From DASUAO01 sp046484625 (GTDB taxonomy: Bacteria > Actinomycetota > Acidimicrobiia > IMCC26256 > PALSA-555): a stretch of 64,000 nt of DNA. Numbering within the stretch: position 1 is the stretch's first letter; each line of letters begins with the position of its first letter. Position numbers and translations under genes: made by a program. Below are positions 52,988-60,957 of this stretch, in pieces. The stretch lies in assembly GCA_046484625.1 (NCBI GenBank), contig JAWOIO010000192.1:1-64000 (forward strand). Reading direction: 5' to 3'. The notes under the pieces were generated by a model that was given only the letters and a program-made list of their open reading frames with translations, did not search any database and had not been told where the DNA came from.

Positions 52988-54358
52988 CTACAAGTTGCCG
53001 CGACGCCACGGACCCCAGATCGCGTACGTCCGGCTCCTCGGCTCGTCGCCGGCGAGCTGCTCCGCGAGCGTGTTGGCGAACAGGTAGTCGCCGTCGGGGC
53101 TCCAGCACGCGCCGGCCCACTCCTTGGCGTCGACCAGGTTCAACGCGAAGTCGAAGACGACGCCGTCGCGGGTCAGTCCCTTGAGGTACTGGTCCGACAT
53201 CGCCCGGCCGGGCAGCACGCGCGCCGTGTCCTCGCAGAGGACGGTGCCGCCTCGAGGCGAGACGACGATGTTGTCCGGGAACGACAGGATCGTCGGGTCG
53301 GGCGACTCGAACACCAGCGTCAGCGTCCCGCCCGCGTCGCCCTTCGGCCGGTAGGACCACACCTGACCGTGGAGGGCGTCGCCACCGTCGGTCGCGGTGA
53401 AGAAGACCCGACCGCGGTCGAACACCGTGCCCTCGGTGCGGCGGAAGATCGCCCCACCCCCGGCGATTCCCTCCTCGTACACGGCCTTGCCCCCGAGGGG
53501 CGGGTCGGGCTCGGTGATGTCGACCCACTTCACCGGGAGCGCCGTGCCGACGGTCTGCCCGGTGCGAGTGTCGTAGCCGTCGGTCCCCCGCACCTTGAGC
53601 ATCTGGAGGGTTCCCGCGGCGAGCTTCCCCTTGCGAGCCGGGACGAAGCGATAGAAGCCGGAGTCGCCCGCGTCCTCGGTCATGTAGACGATGCCGGTGC
53701 GCGGGTCGACGCACGCGGCCTCGTGGGTGAACCGCCCGAGCGCGGTGAGCGGCTCGGGATCGACCGGCCTGTTCGCGGCCGCAGGGACCTCGAACACGTA
53801 CCCGTGGTTCGCGCCGAAGTCCGGGGTCCCCGCGGTGGTCTCTTCACAGCTGAGCCAGCTCTTCCATGGCGTGATCCCGCCCGCGCAGTTGGTGTGCGTG
53901 CCGCTCAAGCTGACGAAGTCGCGCACCACGCTCGGGATCCCGTCGCGATCGAACGCGATCTCGAGGGTGGTCGTCCTACCGGGCGACAACGGGTCGTACG
54001 CCTTCGCGGCGTCGAGCGGTGGCGCCACCCCGGCACCGTCTCGCACCTCGTGGTTGCGGACGAGCCGGACGCGTCCCTTCTTCCCGGCGAAGCACCCCAT
54101 CCCGTCGTGGGCGTTGGGGGTGATGTTCCCGTCGGTCATCGTGGAGCCCGCCACCCCGAAGACCGCGTACTCGAACCCCTTCGGGAGCGCGAGCCACTCG
54201 ATCCCGCCGTCGACCCCGTCGGCCACCGACGTCGGGAGCGCCGGGGCGAGCGGGCCGTACTTCGACACTGCGGGTTGTGGTCGGACCGACGCACCCGCGA
54301 GGCTGCGCCCCAGCAGGCTCCCGAGGGAACCGGAGAGCCCGGCCCCGGCCGCCATCAT
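52988..54358 (-). CDS. PhoX-like phosphatase (DUF839), probably Tat-exported
   Basis: This 456-residue (from ATG 54358) six-bladed propeller protein belongs to the PhoX/DUF839 family: 'RLVRNHEVRDG', 'THTNCAGGITPWKSWLSCEE' (metal site), 'FTHEAACVDPRTGIVYMTED' and 'GACWSPDGDYLF'. PhoX enzymes are secreted calcium/iron phosphatases. In the same frame upstream of ATG 54358 the DNA encodes 'REIDRRRFLTGSA', a twin-arginine signal. That region has no ATG, GTG or TTG, but an ACG codon (54398-54400) lies 7 bases after an AAGGGG site. The true protein may start there. Confidence 0.85.
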   Translation of the reverse strand: MMAAGAGLSGSLGSLLGRSLAGASVRPQPAVSKYGPLAPALPTSVADGVDGGIEWLALPKGFEYAVFGVAGSTMTDGNITPNAHDGMGCFAGKKGRVRLVRNHEVRDGAGVAPPLDAAKAYDPLSPGRTTTLEIAFDRDGIPSVVRDFVSLSGTHTNCAGGITPWKSWLSCEETTAGTPDFGANHGYVFEVPAAANRPVDPEPLTALGRFTHEAACVDPRTGIVYMTEDAGDSGFYRFVPARKGKLAAGTLQMLKVRGTDGYDTRTGQTVGTALPVKWVDITEPDPPLGGKAVYEEGIAGGGAIFRRTEGTVFDRGRVFFTATDGGDALHGQVWSYRPKGDAGGTLTLVFESPDPTILSFPDNIVVSPRGGTVLCEDTARVLPGRAMSDQYLKGLTRDGVVFDFALNLVDAKEWAGACWSPDGDYLFANTLAEQLAGDEPRSRTYAIWGPWRRGNL

Positions 54359-54404
54359 CGCCGAACCCGTGAGGAACCTCCGGCGGTCGATCTCGCGCGT
54401 GCTG

Positions 54405-54557
54405 CTACCCCTTCGACGTGGTGGTCGTGGGCGGCTCGAACGACGTGCGCGACGGCGCGTCGTCGGCCAGCTGGAGTCCGGCGATCCCCGCGATCACCGC
54501 GATGCCGAGGCACGCGACGAGCACGGCCCGTCGTTTCGACCCCGACTCGTCCGGCAC
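54405..54557 (-). CDS. Small single-pass membrane protein (tentative)
   Basis: This 50-residue frame from GTG 54557 contains one transmembrane helix ('RAVLVACLGIAVIAGIAGL') and a Thr-rich tail. Its stop lies 5 bases before a possible PhoX start, so it may be a coupled leader. There is no strong Shine-Dalgarno and no recognised family. Confidence 0.4.
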   Translation of the reverse strand: MPDESGSKRRAVLVACLGIAVIAGIAGLQLADDAPSRTSFEPPTTTTSKG

Positions 54558-54596
54558 GGCAGTCAGTATGGTCGCTGGCCTCGGTAGGGTCCGTGC

Positions 54597-55523
54597 ATGC
54601 CCTACACCACGGCCAGCATCCCCGACCTGCACGGCCGTGTCGCGGTCGTCACTGGCGCCAACGGAGGGTTGGGGCTGTCGACGGCAAAGGCCTTCGCCGG
54701 CGCCGGCGCCCATGTCGTGATGGCCGCCCGCGACCAGGCCAAGGCCGCCTCGGCCCGGGACGAGATCCTCACCGCCGTACCCACCGCCTCGCTGGAAGTG
54801 GTCGAGCTCGATCTGGCGTCGCTCGCATCGGTCGAGCAGGGCGCGCGTAGCGTCCTGTCGTCGCACGAGGAGATCCACGTGCTCGTGAACAACGCCGGCC
54901 TCATGGCGATGCCCGAACGCGCGACAGTCGACGGGTTCGAGATGCAGCTCGGCGTCAACCATCTCGGGCACTGGGCGCTGACCGCGCGGCTCATGCCCGC
55001 GCTGCTGCGGGCCGACGCCGCCCGCGTCGTCACGGTCACGAGCACCGCGCGACATCTGGGACGTGCCCTGCACGCCGACAACCCCCATCTGCACGGACGG
55101 TACAAGCCGTGGCGGGCCTACGGGCAGTCGAAGCTCGCCAACTGGCACTTCGCGCTCGGTCTCCAACGGGAGTTCGATCGGGTGGGGATCGCGGCCACGA
55201 GCCTCGTGGCCCACCCCGGCCTGACGAACACCGACCTCCAGGCCCGCACGGTGCGGGAGGGCGGCGGAGGCGCGGCCGCGGGGTTCTTCCACCGATTGAC
55301 CGGCATGGCCGGCATGACCCCCGACCGCGGCGCCCTGCCCCAGATCCGAGCCGCGACCGACCCGTTGGCGAAGGGCGGCCAGCTCTACGCCCCGCGTTTC
55401 GTCAACCGCGGTGCCGCCGTCCGTCGTCCGGTGCTGCGCCGCCTCGGCCTGTCCCAGGCCATCGCGACCTTGTGGGCGGTCTCCGAACGAGAGACCGGGC
55501 TCGCCCTCGACATCTACGCGTGA
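54597..55523 (+). CDS. SDR-family oxidoreductase (retinol dehydrogenase-like)
   Basis: This 308-residue short-chain dehydrogenase has TGANGGLG (cofactor loop), 'VLVNNAGLMAMP' and the active-site 'YGQSKLANWHF' (Tyr/Lys). The layout 'GVNHLGHWALT' and 'VAHPGLTNTDLQ' is that of retinol/protochlorophyllide-type SDRs, which reduce or oxidise carbonyls with NADP(H). Substrate unknown. Its stop overlaps the sulfotransferase-like gene by 4 bases. Confidence 0.88.
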   Translation: MPYTTASIPDLHGRVAVVTGANGGLGLSTAKAFAGAGAHVVMAARDQAKAASARDEILTAVPTASLEVVELDLASLASVEQGARSVLSSHEEIHVLVNNAGLMAMPERATVDGFEMQLGVNHLGHWALTARLMPALLRADAARVVTVTSTARHLGRALHADNPHLHGRYKPWRAYGQSKLANWHFALGLQREFDRVGIAATSLVAHPGLTNTDLQARTVREGGGGAAAGFFHRLTGMAGMTPDRGALPQIRAATDPLAKGGQLYAPRFVNRGAAVRRPVLRRLGLSQAIATLWAVSERETGLALDIYA

Positions 55524-56251
55524 CGCCGCCCGCCGCGATCCCGCTCGCGCTCTGGACGACTCCGCGCAGCGTCTCCACCGCGTTCGAACGGATGATGATG
55601 GAGCGCGGTGACCTGACCGTCCTCCACGAGCCGTTCTCCGAGCACTACTACTACGGCCCGGAGAAGCGCTCCGACCGATACGACGACGTGCATCCCGAGG
55701 CGACACCTTCGCGGATCCTGGGCGCGATCCAGCGCGCGGGCGGCGGGCGGCGCGTCTTCCTCAAGGACATGGCGAGCCACGTGCGAACGCTCGTGACCCC
55801 CGAATTCGTCGCGAAGTTCGAGCACTCGTTCCTCATCCGCGACCCTGCGTGGGCGCTCCCTTCACTCGAAGCGAAGTGGCCCGCCTTCTCCGACGAGGAA
55901 GCCGGCTACGGGGCGCTCGAAGACCTGGTGGACGCGGTGAGTGCATCGGGCAGGCACCCGGTCATCATCGACAGCTACGACCTGCGCACGGACCCTACCG
56001 GGACCATCGCCGGCTATTGCGCCGCGGTGGGGATCCCGTTCCTCGCCGAGGCCCTGGAATGGTCCCCCGGGATGCCCGCGTCCTGGGAGACCTGGGAGGA
56101 GTGGCACCACGACGTCGCCGCGAGCGACGGCTTCCGCCCGCGCGCCCCGGGCCCACCGCCCGCCCTCGGACCACGCGCGGCCGCGGTGTACGACGACTGC
56201 CGCACCGTCTACGACCGCCTCTGGCCGAACCGGTTGCGGGCCACGCCCTGA
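55520..56251 (+). CDS. Sulfotransferase-like protein
   Basis: This 243-residue P-loop protein starts 'LALWTTPRSVSTAFERMM', which fits the 5'-PAPS-binding loop of sulfotransferases, and has 'FLIRDPAWALPS' matching the 3'-phosphate-binding Arg/Ser block. It probably moves a sulfuryl group from PAPS to a small hydroxyl or amino substrate. GTG 55520 is coupled to the SDR gene. Confidence 0.82.
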   Translation: MTPPAAIPLALWTTPRSVSTAFERMMMERGDLTVLHEPFSEHYYYGPEKRSDRYDDVHPEATPSRILGAIQRAGGGRRVFLKDMASHVRTLVTPEFVAKFEHSFLIRDPAWALPSLEAKWPAFSDEEAGYGALEDLVDAVSASGRHPVIIDSYDLRTDPTGTIAGYCAAVGIPFLAEALEWSPGMPASWETWEEWHHDVAASDGFRPRAPGPPPALGPRAAAVYDDCRTVYDRLWPNRLRATP

Positions 56252-56267
56252 CCGGTCCGCCGACGAC

Positions 56268-57992
56268 TCAGCGAACCGACGGGAGCGGCTCGTAGTCGGG
56301 TGCCACCTCGGCCGCGGGCCGCTCGTCGTAGAACGAGACCGCACCCTTCCGGACGAACGCCTTCGTCGGGCGCTTGGGCAGGTCGCCGGGGAGGTAGCGC
56401 TTGCCCCCGTCCACGTACTGGTACATCCCGGCTCCCTCGTCGCCGTTCTCGTCGACGCCCCGCTCCTTGGGGTCCCACCAGATCTCGGTGACATCGTCGA
56501 CCCCGTTCGTGTCCGGCTCGAGGTCCTTGGGCCAGATCTTCTTCTTGCCGTACCCGAGGGAGACCGTGGTGATGCCGCCGCGCGCCGTCGGTTCACTCTC
56601 GAGCAGTGTGTTGTAGAAGCGCTTCGGGGTCAGGTCGGGTCCCACGCCCTGCACGACCGAGTAGAAGACACCCGGCCATGGCTGGATGAGCGGCACCTGC
56701 TCGTCCGCCGGAGGCCGCTCGCCCACGAACCAGTTGTAGAGGTGGTAGCCACCGCCGATCGTCGGGTCGGCCTTCGCGGCCGACTCGCTCATCCCGAACG
56801 CGTTGGCCCACTGCGCCTGGTCGTAGGTGCGCGCGAACGCGTTCGTGTCGACGAGCGCGACGCTCGAGATGATCCACTCCGGGAAGTACTCCTGGGCAGT
56901 GGCCTCCTGGGTGAAGTCCTTCGGTGCGATCGGGTCGGTCGCCATGATCACGCTGGTGATGCCGTTGACCTTCAGGCGGCCGATGATCGTCGCGGCCTGC
57001 TCCTGGATCGTGGCAGGGTCGAGCGTGTACGGGATGACGTCGGCGAGCTCCACGCCGTACTCGTCCTTCAGCTCGGCCTCGAAGCGCTCGGCGGTCTCCG
57101 TCGAGCTCTCGGAGGTCTCGATGTAGATCATCGCGAACTTGCGTTCGTCCTTCGCGAAGTCGGGTGAATGCGCGGCCTTGCGTCCGGCGAGCTGCTTGCC
57201 GATGTACTCGGCGAGCTGGATGCGGCTCTGCACCGCGCCCTTCCCGATGCCCAGCACATAGGGCGCGCGCTCCTTCGCGAACGCGTTGGTCACACCCCCG
57301 AGCGAGAGCCAGGGGATCCCGCGGGCCGCGAGCTCCTCGCCGAACTGCTCGCCCGCGAGGGTCGGATTGCCCCAGACCATGAACGGCTTGATGTCCTCGG
57401 CGATCTGCGCGGCCTGCGCGCGCGCCTGGACGGCATCTGCGGAGCCACTCGAGTTCTCGACGACCACGAGCTCCACCGACCGGCCGTAGGTCTCGTAGTA
57501 GGTCTCGTACATCGCCAGGAGCCCTTCCATCGTGGCGACCTGGTCGGCGTTCGTGTCGTCGTAGTTCAGCGGGCCCCGGATGTAGCGGAGGATGGCATCG
57601 TCGTTCTTGTCGAGGAACCACACGATCTTGATCGAGTCCTCGGTGACGCCCGTCGCGGTCTCCCCGCCGTTGTCGCCCGTGAACGGCGCGTGGCACTCGG
57701 CCGCGTAGAAGTAGGGAATGGCGACGGTCCCCCGCTCGGTGTCGCACCGGTCGCCCCAGTCGACGTCGACGCCGAGGTCCTCGGCGGTCGAGAACGACAC
57801 GGCGTCCTCGCCCGGCACGGGATCACGGGCAACGCGCTGCCCCGCGGAGCCGGCCGTCGCCCCCGCGACCACCAACGCGCACGCGAGGAGGATCGCGATG
57901 ATCGATGGCGACCGCCGCCGCGAGCGCCGGGTCCGGCCTCGACCCCGACCTGGCCCACCGCCGACGGTGTTCGCTGCACCCGCGTCATTCAT
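56268..57992 (-). CDS. Liv-type ABC transporter substrate-binding protein
   Basis: This 574-residue extracytoplasmic binding protein has an Arg-rich N-terminus and a membrane-export segment (about 30-55, Ser-Ile-Ile-Ala-Ile-Leu). It has the type I periplasmic-binding fold seen in LivJ/LivK relatives ('IKIVWFLDKNDD', 'NGITSVIMATDPIAP', 'GYHLYNWF'). It is longer than standard Liv binding proteins (about 400) and has an acidic, metal-ligand-like stretch near the end ('DPKERGVDENGDEG'). ATG 57992 overlaps the upstream fusion ATPase gene by 8 bases, so it is translated with the transporter. Confidence 0.85.
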   Translation of the reverse strand: MNDAGAANTVGGGPGRGRGRTRRSRRRSPSIIAILLACALVVAGATAGSAGQRVARDPVPGEDAVSFSTAEDLGVDVDWGDRCDTERGTVAIPYFYAAECHAPFTGDNGGETATGVTEDSIKIVWFLDKNDDAILRYIRGPLNYDDTNADQVATMEGLLAMYETYYETYGRSVELVVVENSSGSADAVQARAQAAQIAEDIKPFMVWGNPTLAGEQFGEELAARGIPWLSLGGVTNAFAKERAPYVLGIGKGAVQSRIQLAEYIGKQLAGRKAAHSPDFAKDERKFAMIYIETSESSTETAERFEAELKDEYGVELADVIPYTLDPATIQEQAATIIGRLKVNGITSVIMATDPIAPKDFTQEATAQEYFPEWIISSVALVDTNAFARTYDQAQWANAFGMSESAAKADPTIGGGYHLYNWFVGERPPADEQVPLIQPWPGVFYSVVQGVGPDLTPKRFYNTLLESEPTARGGITTVSLGYGKKKIWPKDLEPDTNGVDDVTEIWWDPKERGVDENGDEGAGMYQYVDGGKRYLPGDLPKRPTKAFVRKGAVSFYDERPAAEVAPDYEPLPSVR

Positions 57993-60957
57993 GCGATGAC
58001 CCCCCTCGGTCCGAGGTGAGCATGCCACCTCGCGAGGCCCCGAGGTAGGACGCGATGACCTCGGGATGCTCGAGGACCTGCCGGGGTACGCCCGTGGCGA
58101 CCACTCTGCCCTGGTCCATTGCGACCAGCCGGTCGGCGATGCCCGTGACGAGGGCCATGTCGTGCTCGACGATCACCAGGCTGGCACCGAGATCGTCCCG
58201 CACCCGCCGGAGGAGCGGTGCCAGCGCCTCCGTCTCGCGCTGCGCGATGCCGGTGGAGGGCTCGTCGAGCAGCACGACGCTCGGGCCGTGCGCACAGACG
58301 CACGCCAGGTCGACGACCCGGCGGGATCCGGTCGACAGCTCCCGGAGGAACTTGGTCCGGAAGGCGTCGAGGCCGAACACGTCGATGATCTCCCCGGCCC
58401 GCAGCCCGATCTGGCGCTCGGAGACGGTGACGTTCGGGAGGTGCAGCGCAGCCGCGAGGACGCTGCGCACGCGCACCGACCGTTCGAGCGCGACCGCGAC
58501 GACCTCCTCGACGGTGAGGGCCGGGAACAGGCGGGCATCCTGGAACGACCGCCCGAGCCCGCGCCGGGCCCGCTGCGGCGCCGTCAGGCGCGTCAGGTCG
58601 TCGTCGCCGAGCATCACTCGGCCACCGTCGGCCGACGTGAACCCGGAGATCAGGTCCAGGAGGGTCGTCTTGCCCGCACCGTTCGGGCCGATGATCCCGA
58701 CGATCTCGCGGGGCGCGACCTCGATCGCGACGTCGTCGACGGCGACGATTCCCCCGAACCGACGGGTGAGCCCGACCGTTCGCAGCATGGGTCCGTCTGC
58801 ACTCCCGCGCGATGCGACGGCGGCCACCTCGGCGGTCGTCGACCGCTGCTGCTCGGTCGCGTCACGGTTCAGCCGGAGCTCCGCGGCGGCCGCGCCGTCG
58901 AGGAAGACCGAACGCAGGACGTCGGGACGGTCGAGGAGGTCCTCCGTGCGGCCGTGGAACCGGATCTCACCCTTCTCCATGAAGTACGCGGTCTCGGCCA
59001 CCGCCAGCGCGATGTTCACCGACTGCTCGACGAGGATGATCGTGACACCGGACGCGTTCAGCTCGCGGATCACGTCGAGCAGCTGGTCGACGATCAGCGG
59101 CGCGAGCCCGAGCGACAGCTCGTCGATGCAGAGGAGTCGGGGTCTGCTCAAGAGCGCCATCCCGAGCGCGAGCATCTGCTGCTGGCCGCCCGAGAGGTTT
59201 GCCGCCGGCTCGGACTCACGGTCGCGCAGCTGCGGGAACAGCGCGAACACGCGCTCGACCGAGGAGGCGCTCGCATCCTCGTGACGAGTCATCCAGCGGG
59301 CGACCTCGAGGTTCTCCCCGACGGTGAGCGACGGGAAGATCCCGGCCCCGCCGGGCATCATCGTGACGCCCTTCGCCGCGACCTCGTCGGCCGGCGCGTA
59401 GGTGAGGTCGCGGCCGTCGAAGATGACCGCGCCGCGGTCCGGGTCGAGGAGGCCCGAGATGGTGCGCAGCAGCGTCGACTTCCCGGCACCGTTCGTCCCG
59501 AGCAGCGCGACGATCGCGCCCTCCTCGACCTCCAGGTCGACGTCGAACAGCACCTGCACGTCGCCGTAGCTCACCTGAAGGCCGCGCACGAGCAGGATCT
59601 TCGACCGTCCGGCCTCGCGCTCCAGGCGTTCCTCCGAGAGCGCCATGCTCGTGCGCCAGACCTGCTGGATGTCGGCGGAGATGACCCAGCCCGCGCTCGA
59701 GATGATCAGCCCGCCCACGACCATGACGGGGACCATCACGAGCATCGCCGGGCGGAGGCCCCACTCGTCGCCGACCACACCGATCACGGGCAGGATCACG
59801 AGCCCCGGGATCACCCAGAGCGACGCGATCGAGAACCCCATCGCGCGCGCGCGCGCCGGGATCGCCAACGACAGGACCGCGAGGATCCCCGGGAGGAGGA
59901 TCGCCAGGACGGCCGAGATGAGCCCGTTCACGAGCACGGCGAGGTAGACATTCGGGGCGAGCGCGAACAGGACGACGAGCCCACCCGCCGCGAACGACAC
60001 GCCTGCCTGGAACTTGAGCACGAGACCGGGATCACGCTGCAGCAGGCGCGTCGCGATGCGTGCGCCGATCACCAGCCCGACGAGCTGCATCGGCTCCACG
60101 CCCGCAGCGACGAACCCGCGTGCTCGCTCGTCGAGGTCGTACACGTCCTCGTAGAGCAGGGCCGCGAGGGAGACGAAGCCGACGAACGAGACCGCGAGGA
60201 ACGGCATCGCGTACCAGATGCGTCGCAGCGACTCGATCTTCCACATCATCCGCCAAGCCTCGGCGTAGGACGCGGGCTCCTCTTCGGTCGCGATGACGGC
60301 TTCCGACGCGCCCATCGCACGACGTTCCTGGTTCCCCCGCACGGGCTCGCGCATGCGCATGCCGAGGAAGATCAGGACGACGGTCGGGATCGCGAAGACG
60401 ATGAACGGCCAACGCCACCCGAACGAGAACGCCAGCAACCCGGCGATCAACGGTCCGAGGAACTGCCCCACCGAGTTCGCGGCGCGGTGGAACGAGTAGA
60501 TCCGTGGGCGAATCGCCGGCTCGTAGTAGTCGGCGAGCAGCGAGTTGTGGACCGGGTCGTTCACTGCCCGTCCCACCCCTGAGCCGATCCGGAACACCAC
60601 GAGCATCCACACCGCGGTTGAGAGCCCGGTCGCGAACGAGAAGATCGCCCAGAGGGTCGCCCCCGCGAGCGCAAGGTGCACGCGGTTGAGCCGGTCCGCG
60701 TAGTGCGCGATCGGCACCTGGAGCGCGAGGGAACCCACACCGACCACCGCGATCAACGTGAGAATTCCGCGGAGGTCGAGCCCGAACGCATCTCGGATCT
60801 CCGGCAGCAGGATCCCGAACGCCGTGCGGTCGAGCTCATCGACAGCGTTCAGGCCGAAGAGGATGAGCAACGGGTACACCGGGCCCGTTCCCGTCAGCTC
60901 GTCGAGCCAGCGGATCGGGTGCCGCAACCCGTCGAGACCGCGTCGGAAGGTGTTCAT
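57985..60957 (-). CDS. MFS-like membrane domain fused to two ABC ATPases (LivF-like and LivG-like)
   Basis: This is one 990-residue open frame from ATG 60957. Residues ~25-435 are a major-facilitator-type membrane domain with about 12 hydrophobic segments ('QVPIAHYADRLNRVHLALAG' is an MFS loop 2-3 type motif). Residues ~453-690 are an ABC ATPase with Walker A 'GTNGAGKST' (487-495), signature LSGGQQQ (588-594), Walker B 'LLCIDE' and the LivF-type VEQS switch. Residues ~722-980 are a second ATPase with 'GPNGAGKTT' (757-765), a diverged signature LSTGSRR, Walker B 'VVLLDEP' and LivG-type VEHDM. The ATGA overlap with the LivHM gene shows co-translation. A single chain with both importer ATPases and an MFS domain is very unusual. 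Confidence 0.9.
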   Translation of the reverse strand: MNTFRRGLDGLRHPIRWLDELTGTGPVYPLLILFGLNAVDELDRTAFGILLPEIRDAFGLDLRGILTLIAVVGVGSLALQVPIAHYADRLNRVHLALAGATLWAIFSFATGLSTAVWMLVVFRIGSGVGRAVNDPVHNSLLADYYEPAIRPRIYSFHRAANSVGQFLGPLIAGLLAFSFGWRWPFIVFAIPTVVLIFLGMRMREPVRGNQERRAMGASEAVIATEEEPASYAEAWRMMWKIESLRRIWYAMPFLAVSFVGFVSLAALLYEDVYDLDERARGFVAAGVEPMQLVGLVIGARIATRLLQRDPGLVLKFQAGVSFAAGGLVVLFALAPNVYLAVLVNGLISAVLAILLPGILAVLSLAIPARARAMGFSIASLWVIPGLVILPVIGVVGDEWGLRPAMLVMVPVMVVGGLIISSAGWVISADIQQVWRTSMALSEERLEREAGRSKILLVRGLQVSYGDVQVLFDVDLEVEEGAIVALLGTNGAGKSTLLRTISGLLDPDRGAVIFDGRDLTYAPADEVAAKGVTMMPGGAGIFPSLTVGENLEVARWMTRHEDASASSVERVFALFPQLRDRESEPAANLSGGQQQMLALGMALLSRPRLLCIDELSLGLAPLIVDQLLDVIRELNASGVTIILVEQSVNIALAVAETAYFMEKGEIRFHGRTEDLLDRPDVLRSVFLDGAAAAELRLNRDATEQQRSTTAEVAAVASRGSADGPMLRTVGLTRRFGGIVAVDDVAIEVAPREIVGIIGPNGAGKTTLLDLISGFTSADGGRVMLGDDDLTRLTAPQRARRGLGRSFQDARLFPALTVEEVVAVALERSVRVRSVLAAALHLPNVTVSERQIGLRAGEIIDVFGLDAFRTKFLRELSTGSRRVVDLACVCAHGPSVVLLDEPSTGIAQRETEALAPLLRRVRDDLGASLVIVEHDMALVTGIADRLVAMDQGRVVATGVPRQVLEHPEVIASYLGASRGGMLTSDRGGSSHE

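Noticed and set aside
58066..60582. An 838-residue open frame on the plus strand
   Set aside because: Antisense to the MFS-ABC fusion, dominated by Asp/Arg/Glu/His, no recognisable domain.
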